From the NCBI GenBank assembly GCA_016793415.1, contig JAEUMC010000987.1:1-9739 (forward strand): a stretch of DNA of 9,739 nt, read 5' to 3'. Under the pieces are notes generated by a model. It did not search any database. It saw only the letters and a list, made by a program, of their open reading frames with translations, and was not told where the DNA came from. A program made the position numbers and the translations under genes. Positions 5,624-9,739 of the stretch are shown here, piece by piece. Origin of the DNA: Devosia sp. (GTDB taxonomy: Bacteria > Pseudomonadota > Alphaproteobacteria > Rhizobiales > Devosiaceae). Within the stretch, counting starts at the first letter, position 1; every line of letters begins with the position of its first letter.

Positions 5624-6988
5624 ATGGGTTCAACGCTTATCCACGGAGCGACGGTTCTTTCCGTGGACGCTGAAAATCGGGTGTTCGAGGGTGGCTTCGT
5701 CGCCATTCGCGATGGTCGGATCAGCGGTGTAGGACCTTCTGACGCCACTCCCAACCCGTCTGGCTTCGACGAGGTGTTCGACCTGACCGGACACCTCGTC
5801 ATGCCGGGCCTGGTCAATGCCCATACCCACTCGGTGATGGTGCTGTTCCGCGGCCGCTCGGAAGGCCAGAGTCTGTTGACCATGGACGGCTGGTACAACT
5901 CGATCCGCGAGCCCGAACTGTCGCTGGTGGCCACCGATGTTGGCCCGGCCGTGGCGCTGAGCTGCGCCGAGATGGCGCTCTCGGGCACCACCACCTTCTG
6001 CGACCAGTATTTCTTCGCCGAGGAGATCGCCGACGCCGTCAAGGCGGCTGGGCTGCGCGCCGTCATCGCCTACGGCATCGTGCAGCTCGGCGACGAGCGC
6101 CGCGGCGAGGAGGAACTGCAGAAGGCTACGGCTTTCCTCGAGCAGCAGCGCTCCGCCGATGGCCGCATCGTCCCATGGTTCGGCCCGCACGCGCCCTACG
6201 TCGACAACACCGAGGCCCTCCTGGTCGAGGAAGTGGCGGTTGCCAACAAGTATGGCGTCGGCCTCCACCTGCACATGGCCTGCGGCCCCGAGGACAACGA
6301 GGAAACCCAGCGCCGCTACGGCACCACGGCGGCCGTGGCGCTCGAACAGCTCGGCTTCTTCAAGGGCCGCATCCATGCCGCGCACTGCATCGACCTCAGC
6401 GACGAGGACATTGCGGTGTTCGCCCGTGCTCCGCAGGCTTCGGTCTCCTACAACGCCTCAGCGGGCCTGCGCTCGGGTCGCGCCGGCATCTGCCCGGCAG
6501 TAGACCTCAGGGCCGCCGGCGTCACCGTGGCGCTCGGCACCGACAATGTCGCGGCCAACAATTCCTACGACATGGTGTCCGAGATGCGGGTCGCCGGCCT
6601 GGTGGCCAGCCATCGCGAAGGCGTGGCGCAGCCGCTCACCAGCCGCGACCTCATCCGCATGGCGACCATCGAAGGGGCGAGGGCACTCGGCCTCGAGCAT
6701 GAAATCGGCAGCCTCGAGGTCGGCAAAGCCGCCGACATCGCGGCGTTCGACCTCCGCGGCGCCGGCTATTCCGAGACGCCGGATCCCGAGACCCTGCTGG
6801 TCTACTCGGGCAGCGGCCGCGATCTGCGCCATCTTTGGGTGGGTGGAGAGCAGTTGGTCGCCAACCGCAGCTTGACGCGCCGGCCCTTTGGGGACATCCG
6901 AAAGGCTTACTCGGCGGTTTACGCCGACTTCTGGAACCGCGTCCAACACGCCAAGGCGGACGCCAAGAACAAGAAAGCTGTAGCTTGA
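5624..6988 (+). CDS. SsnA/AtzB/TrzA-type metal-dependent amidohydrolase (COG0402 aminohydrolase)
   Basis: This 454-residue protein has the length and fold of the family that includes guanine deaminase, SAH/MTA deaminase, 8-oxoguanine deaminase and triazine hydrolases. The metal-site motifs are MPGLVNAHTHS (H67, H69), GLHLHMACGPED (H217), IHAAHCIDLSDEDI (H254) and VALGTDN (D307). The C-terminal GSLEVGKAADIAAFDL block closes the composite domain. Two departures stand out. The HxHxxE glutamate that normally protonates the ring nitrogen is Cys220, and the usual SHNPxSN after the fourth motif is SYNASAG. The reaction is therefore probably a hydrolytic deamination or dechlorination-like step on a nucleobase-like ring, but mechanism and substrate are uncertain. 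Start ATG 5624 directly follows GGGGGT. It is first in the rightward operon, and its TGA overlaps the next start by 4 bp. Confidence 0.88.
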   Translation: MGSTLIHGATVLSVDAENRVFEGGFVAIRDGRISGVGPSDATPNPSGFDEVFDLTGHLVMPGLVNAHTHSVMVLFRGRSEGQSLLTMDGWYNSIREPELSLVATDVGPAVALSCAEMALSGTTTFCDQYFFAEEIADAVKAAGLRAVIAYGIVQLGDERRGEEELQKATAFLEQQRSADGRIVPWFGPHAPYVDNTEALLVEEVAVANKYGVGLHLHMACGPEDNEETQRRYGTTAAVALEQLGFFKGRIHAAHCIDLSDEDIAVFARAPQASVSYNASAGLRSGRAGICPAVDLRAAGVTVALGTDNVAANNSYDMVSEMRVAGLVASHREGVAQPLTSRDLIRMATIEGARALGLEHEIGSLEVGKAADIAAFDLRGAGYSETPDPETLLVYSGSGRDLRHLWVGGEQLVANRSLTRRPFGDIRKAYSAVYADFWNRVQHAKADAKNKKAVA

Positions 6989-7938
6989 CCAAACGTACGT
7001 TCATTTTCGACAGCGACGGTGGCGTCGACGACGCCCAGGCGCTCATCCTGCTGGTTGCCAACGGCAAGGTCCCCGACCTGATCACCACGGTGTTCGGCAA
7101 TGTCGGCCGCGACCAGGCGACCACTAACCTCCTCGCCACCTGCGCTCAGCTCGGCGTTTCGATTCCGGTGCATCGCGGCGCCGATCGCCCGCTGACCCAG
7201 CCGATCATCGATGCCAAATACGTGCATGGCGATGACGGCCTCGGCGGCGCGCCGCGTCCGGCCAGGCAGGAAACGCACGCCTCCGACGATGGCGTCGGCG
7301 TCCTGATCCGCACCTTCAACGCCGCCAAGGCGAAGGGCGAGAAGGCCGATATCCTGATGATCGGCCCGCTCACCAACCTGGCCCTGGCGCTCCGCCTCGA
7401 TCCCTCGATCGTCGATGGCATCGGCACGCTCACCATCATGGGCGGCAATGTCTATGGCCGCGGCAACACTACCCCGGCTGCCGAGTTCAACATCTATGCC
7501 GACCCCGAGGGCGCGCATGTGGTGCTGACCGCCGGCATCGAGACGGTGGTGATCCCATGGGAGCCCTGCCTCACCCACTTCATGGTGGGCGAGAGGATCG
7601 ATGCGCTTTTTGCCGGCATCCCGGCCTCGCCGCTCAAGACCTTCAACGAGGCGCTGCAGAAGCACGCGCGCGACAACGGCATCCGCCGCGGCCTGCCCGA
7701 TCGCTTCCTCTATGTCGATCCCCTGGCTGCCGCCGTGGTGCTCGATCCCTCGATGATCACCAAGTCGATCGAGGCTTCGTCCTCGGTGGCGCTCGCGCCG
7801 GGGATCACCCGCGGCATGACGCTGGTCGATCCGTCCGGGCGCCTCGGCACCCCCAAGATTACGTTCGTCGAGGAGGTCGACGTTGCGAAGGTCGACGCGC
7901 TCTACGCCGTATCCGCCGCCTATTCACCCAAGCATTAG
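6985..7938 (+). CDS. Inosine-uridine-preferring nucleoside hydrolase family protein
   Basis: This 317-residue enzyme belongs to the family that hydrolyses the N-glycosidic bond of ribonucleosides to give base and ribose. The Ca-binding DxDxxxDD cluster is FDSDGGVDDAQ (D9, D11, D15, D16). Then come VTTVFGNV-type TTVFGNVGRDQAT (N39), VHGDDGLGG (H81), GPLTNLALAL, TIMGGNVYGRGNTTPAAEFNIYADP and YVDPLAA (D245, the last Ca ligand). In protozoal IU-hydrolase the residue before that Asp is the general-acid His241; here it is Val244, so leaving-group activation must differ. The DTDPG turn is DSDGG. I chose TTG 6985, which overlaps the preceding TGA by 4 bp (TTGA) and puts the DxD motif at residue 9 as in the family; upstream in-frame starts would add residues buried in the preceding gene. 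The next gene is a nucleoside-type binding protein. Confidence 0.92.
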   Translation: MTKRTFIFDSDGGVDDAQALILLVANGKVPDLITTVFGNVGRDQATTNLLATCAQLGVSIPVHRGADRPLTQPIIDAKYVHGDDGLGGAPRPARQETHASDDGVGVLIRTFNAAKAKGEKADILMIGPLTNLALALRLDPSIVDGIGTLTIMGGNVYGRGNTTPAAEFNIYADPEGAHVVLTAGIETVVIPWEPCLTHFMVGERIDALFAGIPASPLKTFNEALQKHARDNGIRRGLPDRFLYVDPLAAAVVLDPSMITKSIEASSSVALAPGITRGMTLVDPSGRLGTPKITFVEEVDVAKVDALYAVSAAYSPKH

Positions 7939-7951
7939 AACAAACGCAAAC

Positions 7952-7956
7952 AGGAG
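7952..7956 (+). promoter_or_regulatory. Strong Shine-Dalgarno of the binding-protein gene
   Basis: AGGAG sits 5 bp before ATG 7962. It is the best ribosome binding site in the window and fits the need for high expression of a periplasmic binding protein compared with the weakly primed neighbouring genes. Confidence 0.75.
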
Positions 7957-7961
7957 TGCGC

Positions 7962-9014
7962 ATGTCTCTGATCTCGACTTTCGCCAAGGCCGCAGCAGGT
8001 ACCCTGCTCGCCGCCTCGATGATGGCGTCGACGGCGATCCCCGCCGCCGCCCAGGAATACACCAAGGACAACCCGCTCAAGGTCGCGCTGGTGCTGCACG
8101 GCACGCTCGGCGACAAGAGCTTCTTCGATGACGCCGCCGCCGGCATGAAGCGCGCCGAGGCCGAGCTGCCCGTCACCATCAAGATCATCGAAGCCGGCTA
8201 CGACCGCTCGAAGTGGCAGCCGGCCCTCGCCGACGCCACCGACTCCGGCTACGACGTGATCATCGCCGGCACCTTCGACATGACCGGCTATATCGCCGAG
8301 CTGGCGCCGCAGTACCCGGACGTGAAGTTCATCGATTTCGATGACGCCCCGGACTTCACCAAGTGCGACTGCAAGAACGTCCTCGGCGTGCAGTACACCA
8401 CCTCGTCGGCCGGCTACCTCGCCGGTTACGCGGCGGCCAAGATCTCCAAGTCGGGGATTCTCGGCACCATCATCGGCATGGAGTTCCCCACCGTCACCGA
8501 CTTCAAGGTCGGCTTCGACCAGGGTGCTCTGGCCGCCAATGACAAGGTGCAGATCCTGAACGCCGTCGCCGGCACCTTCAACGATCCGGCCAAGGGCAAG
8601 GAAATCGCCCTCGCCCAGATCAACCAGGGTGCGGACATCATCTTCCCGATCGCCGGCGGTACCGGCATCGGCTCGCTCCAGGCGGTCAAGGACTCGCCGG
8701 GCAAGCTCGCCGTCGGCGTCGACAGCGACCAGGCCGCGATCTTTGCCAGCACCGATCCGGCGCAGGCCGATGTGATCTTCACCTCGGTGGAAAAGAAGGT
8801 CGGCCAGTCGCTGCTGCTGGCGCTCAAGGGCACCATCGACGGCACCCAGGTCTATGGCCAGCGCGTGCTGCTCGGTCTCAAGGACGGCGCCGTGGGCATC
8901 TCCAAGAACGCCCAGTACGAGAAGCTGGTGCCGGCCGAGGTGCGTACCGAGGTCGATGCCCTCGAGGCCAAGATCATTGCCGGCGAGATCACCGTCAACA
9001 CCGACATGAAGTAA
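7962..9014 (+). CDS. BMP/PnrA-family ABC transporter periplasmic substrate-binding protein (nucleoside type)
   Basis: This 350-residue protein has a Sec signal peptide: Lys9, a hydrophobic Ala/Leu/Met stretch and a predicted cut after AAA (residue 30). There is no lipobox Cys, so it should be soluble in the periplasm. The mature part follows the Bmp/PnrA pattern: VALVLHGTLGDKSFFDDAAAG, QYTTSSAGYLAGYAAAKIS, GTIIGMEFPTVTDFKVGFDQG, GADIIFPIAGGTGIGSLQAV, VGVDSDQ and FTSVEKKVGQSL. Characterised members bind purine or pyrimidine nucleosides (Treponema PnrA, Bacillus NupN), and the adjacent nucleoside hydrolase supports that. The usual DKSFN is DKSFF, which may affect ligand choice. A KCDCKN segment gives two close cysteines in the mature protein. 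It is followed by a strong stem-loop before the ATPase gene. Confidence 0.93.
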   Translation: MSLISTFAKAAAGTLLAASMMASTAIPAAAQEYTKDNPLKVALVLHGTLGDKSFFDDAAAGMKRAEAELPVTIKIIEAGYDRSKWQPALADATDSGYDVIIAGTFDMTGYIAELAPQYPDVKFIDFDDAPDFTKCDCKNVLGVQYTTSSAGYLAGYAAAKISKSGILGTIIGMEFPTVTDFKVGFDQGALAANDKVQILNAVAGTFNDPAKGKEIALAQINQGADIIFPIAGGTGIGSLQAVKDSPGKLAVGVDSDQAAIFASTDPAQADVIFTSVEKKVGQSLLLALKGTIDGTQVYGQRVLLGLKDGAVGISKNAQYEKLVPAEVRTEVDALEAKIIAGEITVNTDMK

Positions 9015-9019
9015 TCGAC

Positions 9020-9047
9020 CGGGCCCCGCTCACCATGGCGGGGCCCG
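9020..9047 (+). terminator. Strong stem-loop after the binding-protein gene (terminator or attenuator)
   Basis: A perfect 10-bp GC stem, CGGGCCCCGC (9020-9029) with GCGGGGCCCG (9038-9047), closes an 8-nt loop and begins 5 bp after the stop codon. The trailing sequence ATCTCTT is only mildly T-rich, so termination is probably partial. In ABC importer operons such a hairpin typically protects the binding-protein message and lowers expression of the downstream ATPase and permeases. Confidence 0.75.
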
Positions 9048-9060
9048 ATCTCTTGACGCT

Positions 9061-9097
9061 GGGATCGCACGGAAGGGCTGCGGCTTTTCCTGATCCC
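9061..9097 (+). other. Second compound stem-loop in the leader of the ABC ATPase gene
   Basis: GGGATC (9061-9066) can pair with GATCCC (9092-9097). Nested inside, GGAAGGGC (9071-9078) pairs with GCTTTTCC (9083-9090), with two G-T wobbles, around a TGCG loop. The two stems are separated by a 4+1 nt internal loop. It may be a read-through control or an mRNA-stability element. I see no match to a known riboswitch and no clear promoter in 9048-9126; TTGACG at 9053-9058 lacks a partner -10 box. Confidence 0.4.
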
Positions 9098-9126
9098 GGC
9101 TAAAGTCTGGCGCAGGGCGGGGCAGC

Positions 9127-9739
<613 letters not shown>

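Noticed and set aside
4602..5732. 376-codon plus-strand frame opposite cytidine deaminase
   Set aside because: It is antisense to cdd, crosses the divergent promoter and runs into the amidohydrolase gene in another frame; no motifs.
6835..6984. N-terminal extension of the nucleoside hydrolase to an upstream ATG at 6835
   Set aside because: It would add 50 residues buried in the amidohydrolase gene; TTG 6985 gives the 4-bp TTGA overlap and places the DxD motif at the family-typical position.
7557..7961. N-terminal extension of the binding protein to ATG 7557
   Set aside because: The extension lies inside the nucleoside hydrolase gene and would bury the signal peptide; ATG 7962 has a good AGGAG and an immediate signal peptide.
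9053..9081. Independent promoter for the ABC ATPase (TTGACG at 9053-9058)
   Set aside because: No acceptable -10 box occurs 16-18 bp downstream.

Overview
The window looks like a GC-rich alphaproteobacterial chromosome, most likely of the Hyphomicrobiales (Devosia, Mesorhizobium and relatives). This rests on high GC with strong third-position GC, an Sec signal peptide without lipobox on the ABC binding protein, and a paired GC-rich palindromic intergenic repeat of a kind common in that order. The genus is an inference.

The layout is a divergent nucleoside/base uptake and salvage locus built around a promoter region at 5529-5623. Leftward (minus strand) run a two-domain cytidine deaminase, a creatininase-family amidohydrolase (stop/start overlap), a palindromic repeat pair, an adenine deaminase-family enzyme, a short regulatory gap with operator-like palindromes, a LacI-family repressor, and a ThuA/GATase-like protein (4-bp overlap with the repressor) that runs off the left edge. 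Rightward (plus strand) run a SsnA/AtzB/TrzA-type amidohydrolase, a nucleoside hydrolase (TTG start, 4-bp overlap), a BMP/PnrA-family periplasmic binding protein, two stem-loops, and the ATPase of the same ABC importer, which runs off the right edge. Permease genes are expected just beyond it.

The inferred logic is that the BMP-type ABC transporter imports nucleosides, the nucleoside hydrolase frees the bases, and the three deaminase-type hydrolases plus the creatininase-like amidohydrolase process nucleosides, bases or their ring-opened derivatives. The LacI-type repressor probably controls both arms through a perfect 14-bp CG-centred palindrome at 5596-5609, placed over the expected start of rightward transcription, and controls itself through related half-sites at 1793-1819. 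The two metal-dependent amidohydrolases and the nucleoside hydrolase each depart from family consensus at active-site positions, so the true substrate may be a modified or unusual nucleobase rather than plain adenine, guanine or inosine.

No tRNA, rRNA, CRISPR array, transposase or phage gene was seen. Long opposite-strand reading frames are codon-bias shadows.
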